Assembly: GCF_002105155.1 (NCBI RefSeq)
Contig: NW_019029028.1
Span: forward strand, 248,001 to 312,000
Source of the DNA: Lobosporangium transversale
Lineage: Eukaryota; Mortierellomycota; Mortierellomycetes; Mortierellales; Mortierellaceae
Direction of reading: 5' to 3'
DNA length: 64,000 bases
Shown: positions 10,851 through 24,800 of the stretch, piece after piece
Position numbering within the stretch: the first letter of the stretch is position 1
Layout: every line of letters begins with the position of its first letter
Program-made: the position numbers and the translations under genes
Notes under the pieces: generated by a model
The model's input: the letters and a program-made list of their open reading frames with translations, nothing else
Database searches by the model: none
What the model was told of the DNA's origin: nothing

Positions 10851-13800
10851 TTACCCAGTCAACCATCGTATCTTGACTCATGCCGAGAACGCACTCTGGA
10901 GCAAGATAATCTGGAGTTCCAACACATTTTTCTGGCGCCTCTTCCTTCAAGTCATTAAGCAAGAAAGATGGAGCGATCAATGGAGAGTTGCCATGCGAGG
11001 CTTTGGGCGATGTTATCGAGCTCAAAGGATTAAGCGCTCCCGAGAGATATGAGCTTGAGGACTTGACACTGCTCTCCGACAATGGGAACTGAGCATTTGA
11101 AGACGTCAGCACAGCTGCCGCCGGTAACTTAGGCATGTCTGCAGCTGGAATACCAATGGAAGGAGATCGGCCTTCCAAAGATGTGGCGCTTGCATTTGAC
11201 GAACGTCGGCTCCGTTCATTCCAGTTAAAGTAAGATGGATTGGATGGTCCGAGCCTGGGTGTTGGAATCATAGGTATAGTCGATTCGTGGCTAGAATCTA
11301 CAGCGTGAGAGAAAAGGTACGGTGACATGGGGCGGGATTCCGGATAAGGTGAAGTCATCGGTACCTTGGATCTCCTGTCGGTTCGAGCTTGGCGGCCTAA
11401 AAACCCAACACGTGAGAGCCCAAAATCTGTGAGTTTGAGATGCCCATTTTGATCAATTAAGAGATTGTCGGGCTTCAGATCACTATTTGAACGGAGAGAT
11501 GATAAAAGCAAAATTTGATAAGTACATTATCAGATTCATATGATCCCTCAATTGCGCCAAAAGCTTCACTTTACCGATGAACGATGCCCGCATCGTGAAG
11601 ATATTCCAAACCAAGAACAACTTCTGCTAAATAATTTCTGGCCCAGTCTTCAGGTAGACGCACAATAGCCTTAATGAGCGCCATACAGTCCCCTCCATTG
11701 AGATACTCCATTACCAGGTAAAGGTAATCCTTGCTCTGGAAAGAGAAGTAAAGTTTGACGACAAAAGGCGAGTCTGTTTGGTTCATCAGGATCAATCGTT
11801 CGGCCTTGACGTTGGTGACCTGGTTTTTGGCTACCATATCTGACTTTTTGAGGACTTTGATTGCATAGTAGTCGCCTGTAGCTCTCTTCTTTGCTAAGAA
11901 AACAGACCCAAATGCGCCTTTGGAAATAGGCTTGATGAAGTCAAAATCCTTAATACTTGGTGGTGTAGGGCGAGTCAAGGGTGTTGGCTGCGGGAAAGAT
12001 GGTGACAATGGTGACTTCATCAGTGCGGAGGGCGAAATGTTATCTGTTGGTGACCCATCAGCCGAATGAGGAGCAAGGAATCTGCCGGCCATACGAGGCG
12101 AGAGGTGCGCCTCGGGGAAGAAGGACGAGGCAGAGTGGATGTCAACAAAAGAAGGGCGATGCTTACGCGGCCCTATGACTTGCTGATTATTCTGATCACT
12201 CTTGGCATTCTGACTGTTCTGACTGCTGAAGCTTCCTTGACTTCCTTGACTGCTTTGGGTTCCTTGATCAGTAGGTAGGGTGCTCTGGTCTGGCTGGTCT
12301 GTTGCTTTCAATTGACCTGTCTCACAGGACTCACTCGCAGGGAGCACGTGGATGGGCTGTTTCTCTATTTTGCTCATTTTTACGACTGTTGTTGAGGACT
12401 CTGCAGAATCAGATGCGGCTTCTGTACCAAGGCCAGAGGATGCTGATGCTGTTCTAGAGAGATCTGTCGATGATGGCGGCGGCAAGGCGTCAACGGGCGA
12501 CGCCTCTTGTTCCACTAACTGAGGTACTGTCATACTATCGATAGAACATTTAGCAACAAACTCTTCCTCAAGGCCGTAGCCGCGGCTTCGCTCTCGCTCA
12601 TCCTCTTCGGCAATTTCTCTCATCGTCGATACTAATGTAGTCTTGGTAAGAATAGCAGCTTTTACTCTGTCGCTTACAGCCATGATCGAGATGTCGCTGG
12701 TGACGGGTGGCACCCATCGGAATACTTCTGACATCCGCGACTCTGAGGCAGGAGACTGAATAGCAACCTTCGCTGCGGGATCCTTGGGCGATTTTTCGTC
12801 CGAGTCTGCATCGCGCCCCGGTGTCGAGATTGCTAGGGCTGTACGACAAATAGACTGTAGACTATTGAGGGCATCCAGACCCACTACTACTGACGAACCC
12901 TCCTCAAGAGTGGTTGGATATGTTGTCAAAGGCTCTTTGAGAGTGTTGATATGGGCAATAAGTTCACGCAAGAGGTCGTTGCAAAGCTGCAAATCCATTT
13001 CAATCTTGTGCCACTCAGTACAAATTTTAGAGTGCTTCTCAAAGTACAGCGAAATGATCATACGCTCACAAATATTACATCGAACTTCCTGCAAAGGAAT
13101 GAGCTGCTGGAGAATTGCACCATCGTCTGGCACTTGCTCTTGATCTAGCCCCTGATCCTGGTCTTGTTGCTCAATATCCTCATCTTCAGCATTTTCTGAA
13201 AGAGTAGACATGATTGAGCCTGACGAAGACAAGGTGCTCTCGTCAGGGCCAATGTAGGGCTGGATAGCCCACATCGTACGAATAGGTTCGCCTGTCGTTC
13301 GGTCATAAAAGAGCATGCCTCGTCCAACCATCTTAAGGAAATTACCTGACTCTCCAAGGTGGTTTACGCTTTGCACATAGGTGAAAAGGTCTGATTGACT
13401 GGAGCTAGCGTCATCGAAAGAATTGGGTGGGCTAAATTCCGACAGGATATGGAATGTCAGCTCAAGAGTCGATCGATCATCCTCAAGAAGGCGCTGCGTT
13501 GCGTCTCTGAACACGTTCACTTCCTCTTCTGTCAAAAATGTACAGATCGGTGTATCTGTGAGCCCCTGCCAGTCCGATCTATTCATAATATTAATATATA
13601 ATATATCAATGTCATAGTTCATGTTTTCGCAAGATTTAACCCATGTCAGCCCCAAAGTTTCAGGGTTAGTAGAATATGGTACATACCCCAAGAGTTCTGA
13701 CCAACTCGGACTAAGATATAGAATCAAGATCTCATCCAGGTCCAAACTAAGTTCCATTACGATATTCTTGCTCTGGCCCTTCTCCGCCTCTCTTTTCAGT

Positions 13801-16800
13801 TGCAGAATATCCTCCTTTGTAAGTCTTGGTTGGCCATCCGAATCCTTCTCCAGGATTTCTTCCAAGGCATCAATGCTGACAAGCTCATCTTTACTCTCGG
13901 GTTCGTCCGTCATGGAATGTTTAGCAATAGACTGAGTTGTACCTTGCTGATACTCCACTGAGCCAATAGCTTTGAGGCTACTCTCTGAGGATGCAGCGTC
14001 AGTCTTTTCGACGTTGTCCTCAGATTGTATCTGTTTGCTGGACCCTGAAACATCTCTTGGCACATCTGCCGCTGTGTCAGGTCCTTGACTCACCGCTTCC
14101 TGCTTGTTGTATATACTAGACGGTCGTGATGCCTCCTTGGGCTTGACAGGGATGTTAGCGCTCTGCATCCAATGATTGCGCTCAGCCTCCCACCATTGTA
14201 CTACTCGTGCAAGGCTAGCAACAGCCAAGAGCGCCTTCACGTACCATGCTCTACAGGGCCAGTTCCTGTTGTGGTCCCAAGCTTTGCCAATCACCTGCAA
14301 CTTCGTCACAAAGTTTGTACATGCCCCTTTATTGTCCAAAATTGTCTTCAATGGCGTATCCAGCATGAGCTGCGCAACTGATATCAACTCTTGCAGTGTC
14401 AGAATAAATGGTGTTGGCTGATATGAATCCTCCGAAATAAGTGTCACATTAGCGCTGGGGGATGCACTCATGGATATGACAGGTGAATAGCCGGCGCTAG
14501 AATTATGACGGCGTGAGAGAGAGGAGACACGAGAGTGAGATCGCTGCTGTCCATCTCTTGTCATCTTGCGGTGTAAAGGGATGCTACCTCCGTGCCATGA
14601 AGGTGACGGCGACCAATCTCCAGAATCACGCATAGATCGTGACTTGGGCTCTTCACTTAGTGGCGACTCATTATCAGAAATTTCAGGAAAGTAACCTTCA
14701 CCGAACTCCTGCAATGTGTTCGGATAATCTGATCTAGGGGTTTTGTCTTCCTCAAACAAGTCTTGCTCGTTTGCATTGTCAAATTCTCGTTCATGACCGA
14801 GATGATTTGCAGCCTCCTCTTCCATCTCCATCTGACTGTTCTCAATCCAACCCTCGATCTCTTCAACTTCTGTTTGGTCTAATTGCTGTGTAGAGAAATC
14901 CGGCATGCTATCAATGTCTTCCACATAGTTAAGGCCCTTCTCTACGTATTCATTGAGGCCATCAATGATTTTTCGCATCTGATCATCACACTCCGATTTG
15001 TATTGTTCCAACATGCTACGAATGGTTTTGTTGGACCGCTCCGGGCCAGCTTGGTTTGGACTTCCATCTGCTCCGTTACTGGAATGGATCCCTGCAGAAA
15101 AAGATGATGTACGCGCCATTACAGATCCTCGTCTTACGATAGGAGGAGACACGTTAACTTGGATTGATAGGCCAGGTTTCTCGCGAGGAGATGATTTAGT
15201 CGGTGTAGATTTTGTTGAGCTAGTATTTTCCGATGGATTAAGGGCAGTTGTCAGAACTAGTGTCCCTGATTTGGAGCTGGAGCTACTGTCAGGTTTCTCG
15301 AATAAGGACTGAGAAGCAAATGACTTTTTTAAAGAATGTGATGCTGTGCTTGTAGAAGCATTATTAAGGCCCTTCTGCGTCTGCTCTAACTGTAATGTTG
15401 GCTCTTGTTCCTTATTCTTCAACTTTGTAGCGGCATCACTAGGTAACGCGGGTGCATCCACGGATGGTTTGCGAGGTAGCACCAATGATATTGACTTTCT
15501 GCGCACTGACTTCCACCAGCTGACAATTTTGGGACCAAGGCCACTTTTTAACGACTGTTGACTCTTTTGACTGGCAATTGAAACCCCAGATGTTGATCTC
15601 GAATCAATCCGCAACCCTTGAGGTGCTTTCGATCGACGCGCAGTTGGGGACAGTGATTTGGATGAGGACGATGATGCAGGTGATGTTGAAGATATCTTGG
15701 ATATAAGGTTAATATCTCCTTGGTCGTTTTGATAGCGTGATGGTGGTGAAACCGAAAGTGATAATTCCGGCGAGAGTGTCTTATCTTTTAATCTCATGAG
15801 GCGTGCCTGCTTCTGTGCTTGGTATTCCTCTAACCAATCTACCCATACGATTTTGTCTGACGCTGGGGTTGTATTTGACGAATTTGACTCCACTTTATAC
15901 TCTTCAATTGTCTTATACAGATCAGGCCTCCATTTCTCCAACTTTGCCCTTCTAGTTTGCGCAATGATCTCTGCATGAAGCATAGATGGGTCGATAGAGT
16001 CAATAGATCGTCTTCTGATGGGCTTTGCCTGGTTAGGATCGGGTATCTTGGGCTGCCCATGAGTTTTAACTTTTTTTTTTTTTTTTTTTTTTTTTTTCAA
16101 TGACGGGCAAAAAATAAGCTCAAGAATTAATACATTTGCATAATAGACTAAATACATCACATACAACCGATACCACTATCTTTCCGTAATAAGAATGACA
16201 GATATTTTAAACCCCATGACATCCTTACATGCGTTGATAAAATCTATTGAATCCAAATAATTGGCATGCGGCAGCTCGGGAGCAGACGAATTGTTGTCAC
16301 TGCCCTTGCTAGCCGCAAACTGGACAGCAATTTGGTCAAGACCAAGATTGGAAGTATTAGTCAGTATGCTCCTGCCAACAGCGCCAGCTGACTTAGGACT
16401 ATCCAATGACAGGTCATCGACATCACCATTGTCATCTTTAGATGTTTCTATTCGCGCTGTCGGCTGAAATCCAGATTCATAATGAAAGCGATGCCCCACC
16501 TGCCGCCGCAATCTACGTTCATGTGCATCCACATCTGTAATAGAGGTCTGTCGACTGTGTCCTGCTTTTACTCCTGGCAACGAAGTAGCTGGGGAGGGCC
16601 TCCCTGGAATGACAATTCCAGAGAGCGCGGGTCCTGCCAAAGGACTCGACGCAGATGATCGTACCATTGGTAAAATTTTTGGTGATCCCTTTGGTGATCC
16701 CTTTGGAGATATATTTGGAGATCGCGCCAAAAATGGTGTCCTGATCCCTGCGCCGAGTAAAGAATGGGAAGTAGAGCTTAGATGCGGAGGAAGCGTCTGA

Positions 16801-18702
16801 TCATAATCGTTGGCGACATTCATATCAATAAAAGATGCTTTTCTTGATCTAACTAGGTACCGCCCTGATACAGATGAACTCCGTGAAACAGAAGGTGACG
16901 GCGTATCTCTATCTTTATCGGAATTTCTATCTCGTGCTGTATCGCTAGAAGCTGGACTCCTCATATTCTCAAAAGGATTGTTGAGAGAAGCGACTTCCAT
17001 AAGTGAAGCAATACTCTGCCCTGTGTTAGGTGATCCAGCCCTTGAACGCCTTTCTTGCATCATGAACTGAGAAAAGGATGCTGTGGGTATCGATGTCGAG
17101 TACGTGTTGAGCGAAGGCGATCCCTGACTCCGTGGAGACCACTCATCTAACGATAGCTCGTCCGTAATCGATGCCCGCCGAGACCGTGCAATCCTTCCGA
17201 TAGGTTTGGGCGAGGATGGTGTGGATCCATACTCCAAGTTTCCACCAGCGTCAATCCATGATGTTCTTCTCGACCTAACGAGATATTTTCCACCACTTCC
17301 GCCTCCAACTCCAGCTCCTGTCCCAGTTCCTCCAGTTCCTGCGCCTGATGTGCTTATACTGCTGCCGTTGCCAGGCGATGGCTTCATTGGAAACGAGCCT
17401 TGATCCCAATCATTGGGACTATTTGATACGGATGTCGCCAAATTGGACGGTCTGCGACTTGCATTACTTGACTTTGAATGGTATTGGCCAGACCGAGGAG
17501 ATTCAGGAATAGGCAATGTGGTACTAGAATTACGGTAGTGGTGGTTAAGGTGCGACAAATCATCTGAATCATTTGAAGAAAGCGAGGAGCGACTAGAACG
17601 CCGTGTAAGAAGTGGCTGTGGAATTGGGATGCTCTTGAACTTTGTGTTGCTGGTGCTAGATTCTGCACCAGAGGAGCTGGATCCTATTGTCTGTGTGGAT
17701 AGGCCTGCACTACTATTACTGTGATGAAGGTGGTGATGGTAGTGATGGTGGTTGTGTGGACTGGAGCCCCGACCTGATGGATGTGGATGAGGATGCATCG
17801 ACTGATATGATGAATTCAGTTGATCTGAGGGCCTTCTAAGTTTTCCAGACTCAAATGAAGATGCCGCAGAGGATGTTCCAGATGTAGAGCCCAGGTTGTC
17901 AAAAGAGCTCTTTCTACGCGTAGGAATGTTTGTATTTGTTGGTGGAGATGGGAACCGCCCTGGTTTCGGTGAAGAGTCTCGACTAGTATTAAATGAGGCC
18001 GGAGAAGGGCCGCTATTGGATTGGATGGAGTCTGACTGATGAAGAGAGTGTAGACGCGATATGCTGGAGCTGCTTGTGTTACGGCTACTACTACCGACGC
18101 CTTGGCTATTGGCGATACCAATGGTGATAGATGAGCGATTCGGCATCAGGATTCTATCCCTTGAAGGGTTGCCTGTGATTGCTGTGCTGACGCCTGCCCT
18201 TCCTCTCTGCTCTGGTAACTTTGCGCATGTATTGGAATGTAGATCAATAGCATGATTGTTATTGATATTGCTGTTGCTGTTGCTGTTTTCAGGCTGTGCC
18301 TGATGCTGCCCCAGTTGTTCCTCCGGAGTCTCCACTGATGGTGTTGCAGGAGAAAATGTCAATGATGGGCTATCGTGCACATCTACATATCCATAATGAT
18401 GGAAATAAAAGAGATTAATGAGATGATGAGCTTATAGGTGATCTTTGATCAAAATAAAGTCTCGACGCGATTATCTCGAACGAGCAGCTCTGTAACAATG
18501 GTGGTTATTGCGCTGTAACCATTATTAGTGGTAATAGGGGACAAGTCTTACCTGTGCGTTCCAGCTCATGTTGTAGAGGCGAATGAGAGAATGAGGCAGC
18601 TGTTATGGTCGAATTATCGTTACTGATGGAATGTGAAGAATTTGGGTTCAAGGGCGATGAACGCATTGTCTTGAGTTTGTCCGAGATTTTTATAGAAGAC
18701 AT
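8539..18702 (-). CDS. RIM15: RIM15-like protein kinase with PAS, zinc-finger and receiver domains
   Basis: Orthologue-type of yeast Rim15 / fission yeast Cek1, a nutrient-responsive AGC kinase driving quiescence via the Igo/PP2A branch. Exons on the minus strand are 18702-18552, 18382-16229, 16069-13687, 13578-11575, 11482-10855, 10712-9194 and 9098-8539; all phases agree, giving about 3132 residues. Order: long Ser/Asn-rich N-terminus with repeated RSR(R/K)(A/T)S motifs; WRPDL segment; PAS domain around the 13686-13579 intron (SPSWSELLG joined to SDWQGLTDTP); CNIC...H..IC finger near 1727; kinase from ~2108 (GAFGSVF, AIK, HRDLKPDN with Asp2232, DFG), a ~140-residue insert before GTPDYLAPE, then VDWWALG; receiver domain with DDNPIS and phospho-acceptor Asp2942 in MDIRMP. 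It is larger than yeast Rim15 (1770 aa). The acceptor by the A-run at 16071-16097 is uncertain; an in-frame alternative lies near 16147. Confidence 0.92.
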
Positions 18703-18970
18703 GATTAAAGTAAGGATTGTGTCCTTTGAAATTTTTTTTTTCTCTTTGCGATTCTTTGAGTGCGAGTGTGTAGTTTAGGGTACACTAACGGACGGTGGTT
18801 TGGTGTGCACGAGCCTGTTGCATTCGGTTTCAACAAGGCAACAGTAGCTCAATCGACAATGAAGACAAGACAGACAAGCAAGACAAAGTTAATCAGGGTG
18901 AATGTGTGTTTGTGTAAGAAATGTAAACAGATTGTGTAAGATAATAATAGAGTGAAAGAGAGAATGAGAC

Positions 18971-19026
<56 letters not shown>

Positions 19027-21851
19027 GAAGTGGAAGTGGGAGGGGAGTGGGAGAGAGAAAGAGAAAGAGAAAGAGAAAGAATGAAACACACTGCACAAGA
19101 GGAGAGAGAAAAAAAAAGAGGAAGGGGGAGCAAAGGGAGAAGAATAAAGGAAGGAGGAAAGAGAAAGTGAAGGAAAGAAAGGAAAGACAACAGACAAATT
19201 GCACAACAAGCAGACAAACTGAAAGACAGAAAGAACGAATGAAGAACGTCCATCCACACAGAGTAATAAAAATCACATTTCATTAGATTGAATTACATAT
19301 CCTTTGTCTTCTTTCTAGTCTCCCTTTTTCTTCAACCATCAACCCACAAATGTATTTGAACAAATCACAGATATCTTTTTTAACGACGCTTGGAATGACT
19401 GTTCCTTCTTCCTCTTACTTCCTTACTTCACATCCTACTTTGAAGGGAGGTACATTCAAACATAGGAATCTATTAACCCGATGGAACAGGCAAGATAGGA
19501 CATCCCGAATTGGTTATTGCTGCTGCTCAAATAAAATACAAAACAATCGTGATGTGTATGTTCCTTCCATCCACCTCTTCCTTTATCCTAAAAACTTTTC
19601 TTTTGTCCTTGTTTCTAAACTACATGGACTGTGCAAATATAACTGGCTGGCTGTCAATCTTTTTGGCTCAAAAAAAAAAAAAAAAAAAATAGAGTAAAAA
19701 GCAAAGCTCACTGTTCATCTGTCTGTCTATTGGGATATCGAATGCTTTACAAGATATGAATGTAAGGCAACTTCAAAAAAGAAGTCCTTTTGGCTCTTTT
19801 TTTTTTTTTTTTTGCTTTGTGCCATTCAATACATGAAAGCCTGTCAAGACGGAACTCTTTTTTCCAATTTCCAGTTGAATCGACAATTTCATCACCATCT
19901 TCTATCATTTTATCATTCTTGTCATCAATCACTTTCTTACACTTTGCATGTTTTATACTTAATTCCCCCTGGATCCTTTCTTTACAAGGATCAAGCTTTC
20001 TTGAAAAAAAAACATTTGTTTGTGCAACCATTCTGTTCAGCTTTATGTTTTCGAATCTTCTTTCAAAATAGCACGCAACCATGACTCGCGATTTCCCAGA
20101 CCCACCAATGCACGAGGCATTACTGGCCCTTTTTTCTCAAGTTCAGTCGCCCGTTGATAAATAATACGCATCTAGTCCTTGTTTTGCGCAAGGAGAAAGA
20201 TCTTATTGGTGAAGACACGAAAGAATGAGATTACGTTGCACTTACAGAAAGTAATGAGGTCTAAATACTCAGAGGTGTTGAATCATAATTAATAGACAAA
20301 TCTGGAAGTGCAATGTGGCCATGAAAGATCGCCTCCTTGCTCCTTGCGTACTTTCAATGATCACTCCTGCTTTTTGACAGGAGCAACTATCAACAGGCAG
20401 CTACATATTAGAGCTGACTGAGATCTGTTGAGCCGATAGCAAAGAAACATGAGTGCAAAGACGCAATTTGATTTAGACTGGACTGATACTCCTTACGCGT
20501 TGATCTTTCCTCCTGGTTAAACAATGGAAGTGTTTGTTTTGGGGACTAGATGCACATGAATCTGCAAATACTACAACAGTTCGAGTTGCGCCGTTGAACA
20601 TTGTGAGCGAACAAAATATTTAAACAAATCAACCCGAGTTCTGTCTCCCAAATTCCAGCTCTTTTTAAACACATCTGCATCATGAGCCAAGATGGGAATC
20701 CGACCTTTTTCCATTGCACATTTCGACAAAACGAGTCGCCTACATGATTGCACCTTTGATCAGCCACACCTTGATACTGACTTGCAAATGCAACGGACAT
20801 TCGAAAATGCAGACCTTTCTCTTTTCAATAACCATAATGACAATAATTTCAAATTATGCGTCAGGAGGGAACATTTTCTACATTTTAGGCTACTACACTC
20901 GCATACATGAGAATCAGATACATGCCTCTCATTGTCCCTGTCAGTTGCATTTAGTGTTATCCTGCATCATGAAAAGAGACTAAACAAGGAAAAAGGAGTT
21001 CTTTTTTAAGGCAAGTAAAGATTGATGCGTGAATGGCTAATGTATTCATGGCTCATGAATATAACGAAACATGTCCATGAAATGAAGCTGACCTAATTGT
21101 GTTTTCAAACTTTGTTAGAACAAGATACATAAAGCAAAGAAAATAAACACGATGACCTTTGTTGATCCATCCTACATGTTAATAGCGTCCTTGTTATTGT
21201 AGAGTTGGAGCCATGAAAGATACGGTTTGCCGTACGAAAAGGGAAATGAATACGGATCATACAAAAAGAGATGTGAGTGAGCCAATCAGACGTCGTTGTA
21301 ATCGTGGGAAACTGAGCCTACAAGTGAGTGGAACAAAAAGAAAAACATTTATGGGTCTTGTGCTCCAATGCCCCAGATGGCCATCCATGCTGAGCATCTT
21401 TGTTCTAACATGTAATTGATGCTATAATAGCACGTCTGTGCCTGTGTTTGACATGATGGCACATGCCTTATTAGTGATATGAACATGTAAGGGCCAATGA
21501 CTTGCAGGAAATTAGGATAGAGAAGAGGGTCACCATGGGTCTTGCTTGATGATAAGTGCAGGGTTTGTTTTGACTTGAGTTTATGACAGTCTGTGGAGCT
21601 ATCCTGAAGAAAAGAAAGTTAGAGCAGTGTCCCTTCCCGATTTGGTTGCCTTTTCGCGTCTTGCCACGCACGCACTTCAAAAGACCAAACGCGCTTTACT
21701 CTCTTGTTCTCTTTTTCTTTCTTCTCTTCGCTTCTCTCTTTTTGAAATTGTCATCCTCAGTCCTTCCACTCCTATCCGCTACTTTTTCTCTTATACTTAC
21801 ACCCCACCGAGTTTTGTACATTTCCATTCTTCATTCATCCCTCCATCTGCC
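18703..21851. other. Divergent intergenic region between RIM15-like and TPP2 genes
   Basis: A 3.1-kb space holding both promoters. It contains a hexanucleotide repeat (listed separately), a purine-rich tract to about 19230, an A-run at 19670-19688, a T-run at 19798-19813 and a CT-rich leader just before the TPP2 start. Short open frames on both strands (for example 20546-20800) look random in composition. No RNA gene was recognised. Confidence 0.5.
18971..19026. repeat. (TGAGAG)n microsatellite
   Basis: About nine head-to-tail copies of the hexamer tgagag, continuing into impure GGAAGTGG and GAGAAA units up to ~19080. It lies ~270 bp upstream of the RIM15-like start codon and explains the long Ser/His/Leu-repeat frames seen on the minus strand here. 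Confidence 0.9.
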
Positions 21852-24800
21852 ATGACCGCACTCAAGACTATTCATCCCATTCCAGAGTTCCCGCTTCAAG
21901 GAATCCTTCCAAAGGAGGTAAAGTAACAAATTCAAATGGATACCCTATATCGTGATTTGACGTTTCAATTCAATTCATCGAGCATGCTGTTTAGGCAATG
22001 ATTTAACGTTTCTGAATGGTAATGCTCGTCTCGCCACGCATTATCATTATTCTCACCTGGAATCAAACAGGAAACTGAGGCAGCTTCTTTCTTAAAGAAA
22101 TATCCTAACTATGACGGACGCAACACCATCATTGCAATTCTTGATACCGGGGTCGATCCAGGCGCTGCAGGTCTTCAGGTTACATCCGATGGCAAACCCA
22201 AAATCATCGACATTGTCGATTGCTCCGGCTCTGGCGATGTTCCCACAACCACAATTGTGAAGCCTACAGAGGAGGATGGGGTCCCCGTTATCACTGGTTT
22301 AACAGGCCGTAAACTGCGTCTAAGCAAGGATTGGAAGAATCCGACAGGCGAGTACCGCATCGGTATCAAGCGTGCATTCAATCTATTTCCTGTAGAACTA
22401 ACAGATCGTATCAAAAAGGTTTGTGAGTATGCGAGGAAACCTACGAAGAGGATGTGATATGGAATGAACGAAAGATGAAAGAAGAAGAAAAGCAAACGTA
22501 TGCTTGCTCAAACTAAACAATGTTTCTTTTATTTGCTCAATTGAATGATTTATTTAGGAACGTCTGGCAGAATTCCAGAAGAAGCATTTTTTGCTCGTGG
22601 CCAAGATTCAAGATGAACTTGCCGCTTTCCTCGAGAGCCATCCCACTTTAACAGAGGAGGAACAACGCACAAAAGCTGATTTTAATGCACGTCTTGAGGC
22701 CCTCAAGGACTCACTTAAGAACTATTCTGATCCAGGTCCAGTCTATGACTGTGTCGTTTTCCATGACGGCGAGGTCTGGCGTGCAGTGATCGATACCAAT
22801 GAGGATGGTGATCTTAGAGGTGAGTACATAGTCATTTACACCAGCAAAGGCCTCATGGGCCATACGACCTGTCGGATGTTTGCTTGGCTCCTTTGAGTTG
22901 ATAGGATACATGTATCTCGGCGCATGAAAAACTTTTTTTTTGTGTGTACTTGTGTGTGTAGTGTGTGTAATGTCTTATACTTTCATAAAATCATCTGACT
23001 TGCCTGGAGCTTTTTACATTTTCTTAACAAAAAGATGCCCCTGTATTGACCGACTATAAGATCGAGCGTCAGTACGCAACCTTCAGTAACCAGGACAAGT
23101 GCAACTATAGTGTCAATATCTACGACAGCGGTAATATGCTCTGTATCGTTGTCATTGCTGGATCGCACGGCACCCATGTTGCAGCCATCACTGCCGCCAA
23201 CCACCCCGACGAGCCAGCTTTGAACGGTGTTGCTCCTGGAGCTCAGATCGTGTCCATCAAGATTGGTGACAGTCGCCTTGGCAGTATCGAGACCCATCAT
23301 GCGCTCACCCGTGCCGTCAAAGTTATCATTGACGATAAATGTGATCTTGCCAACATGTCTTATGGTGAGGCTGCAAGCTACCCTAACATTGGTCGCTTTG
23401 TCGAACTCATTCGTGAAGAAGCTGTAGGCCGTCATGGATGCATTTTTGTTTCATCTGCGGGTAACGCTGGTCCCGCTTTAAGTACTGTGGGTGCACCTGG
23501 CGGCACGTCTTCTGGTTTTGTTGGCGTCGGTGCTTATCAAAGCCATGCTATGCAACAGGCCGAATACGCCTTGTTCGAATCTGTCCCCGAGAGACCCTAC
23601 ACTTGGTCTTCCCGTGGCCCTACTTTCGATGGTGATGTCGGAGTTAGTATTTATGCTCCTGGCGCTGCCATTACCTCAATCCCAGAATATGAACTTTCAA
23701 GGTTCCAACGCATGAATGGTACTTCGATGAGCTCTCCCAATGCTTGTGGTTGTATTGCTCTCATTCTTTCTGGATTGAAGGGTGAGAAGAAGTCCTATAC
23801 TCCTTACCGTGTTCACCGTGCCTTAGTTAATACTGCCAAGGATATTCAGGATCAATTCCGTGTTGGATTCCTTCAGGTTGAAAAGTCCTTTACTCATCTC
23901 CTAACCTACCACGATTACGAGGAGCAAGACGTTGATTACGACATTCAAATTGTTGAGCGTGACAATGCTCGTGGCGTCTATTTGAGAGAATGGGAAGAGT
24001 GTAACAAGGCACACACTTTGACCGTCAAAGTCGAACCAAAGTTCATGAAAGATATTGATTACAACAAACCTGACATCAACGAGAAGAAGCTCGCATTCGA
24101 GTGCCGAATTGCACTTGTTCCCACTGAAAGCTGGGTCCGTGTCCCCGAGTTCCTATTCCTGAATGGAGCACAACGCCAATTCGAGATCAAAGTTGATCCA
24201 ACTCAGCTCACGGCTGGCTCAGTTCATTTCGCAGAGATTCAGGCCTTTGATTCTTCCTGCCCTGCGCGCGGTCCTGTATTCAGTATCTATGTTACTGTTG
24301 CTAAGCCCATGGGATTGACTACTCAGTCTTATATCAAGTTTGAGAATATTCAGTTTGGTCCTGGCCACATTGAGCGACGTTTAATCTATGTTCCTGCTGG
24401 CGCCACCCATGCTGACGTTATCATCCGTAGCTCCAGTGGGGTCCATGTTCCCCAACATGCTGCCAAGTTCGTCGTCTATGCTGCTCAATCGGTGCCCCAT
24501 CTGCGCAATGATTACACCAAGCAAGGTTACATGATCCGTCTTGGCAAAGGAAGCTATGCTGAGGCTGGAGCTGAAGAGCAGTCTGAAATGAAGCGTTTCT
24601 CGGTCTATAGTGGCCGTACGTTGGAGCTTTGCCTCGCTCAGTACTGGGACAGCCCCGGTGCTCACTCTGTCACTGTTGAGTTGACCTTCCATGGTCTGCA
24701 GCTGAGTGGATCCACTAGTGGACCCCGTACCGTCTTTATCAATGGCGCTGATCATATTACTCGCTTCCATGTGACTGCGCCGATACGTCGCGAGGAGGGT

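Noticed and set aside
18849..19283. Three overlapping Ser/Leu/His-repeat frames on the minus strand
   Set aside because: They are generated by the (TGAGAG)n microsatellite and neighbouring purine tract.
23046..23060. Apparent separate start for the long TPP2 frame
   Set aside because: The position is a TTG codon inside exon 4; the true start is 1.2 kb upstream and the exons join in phase.
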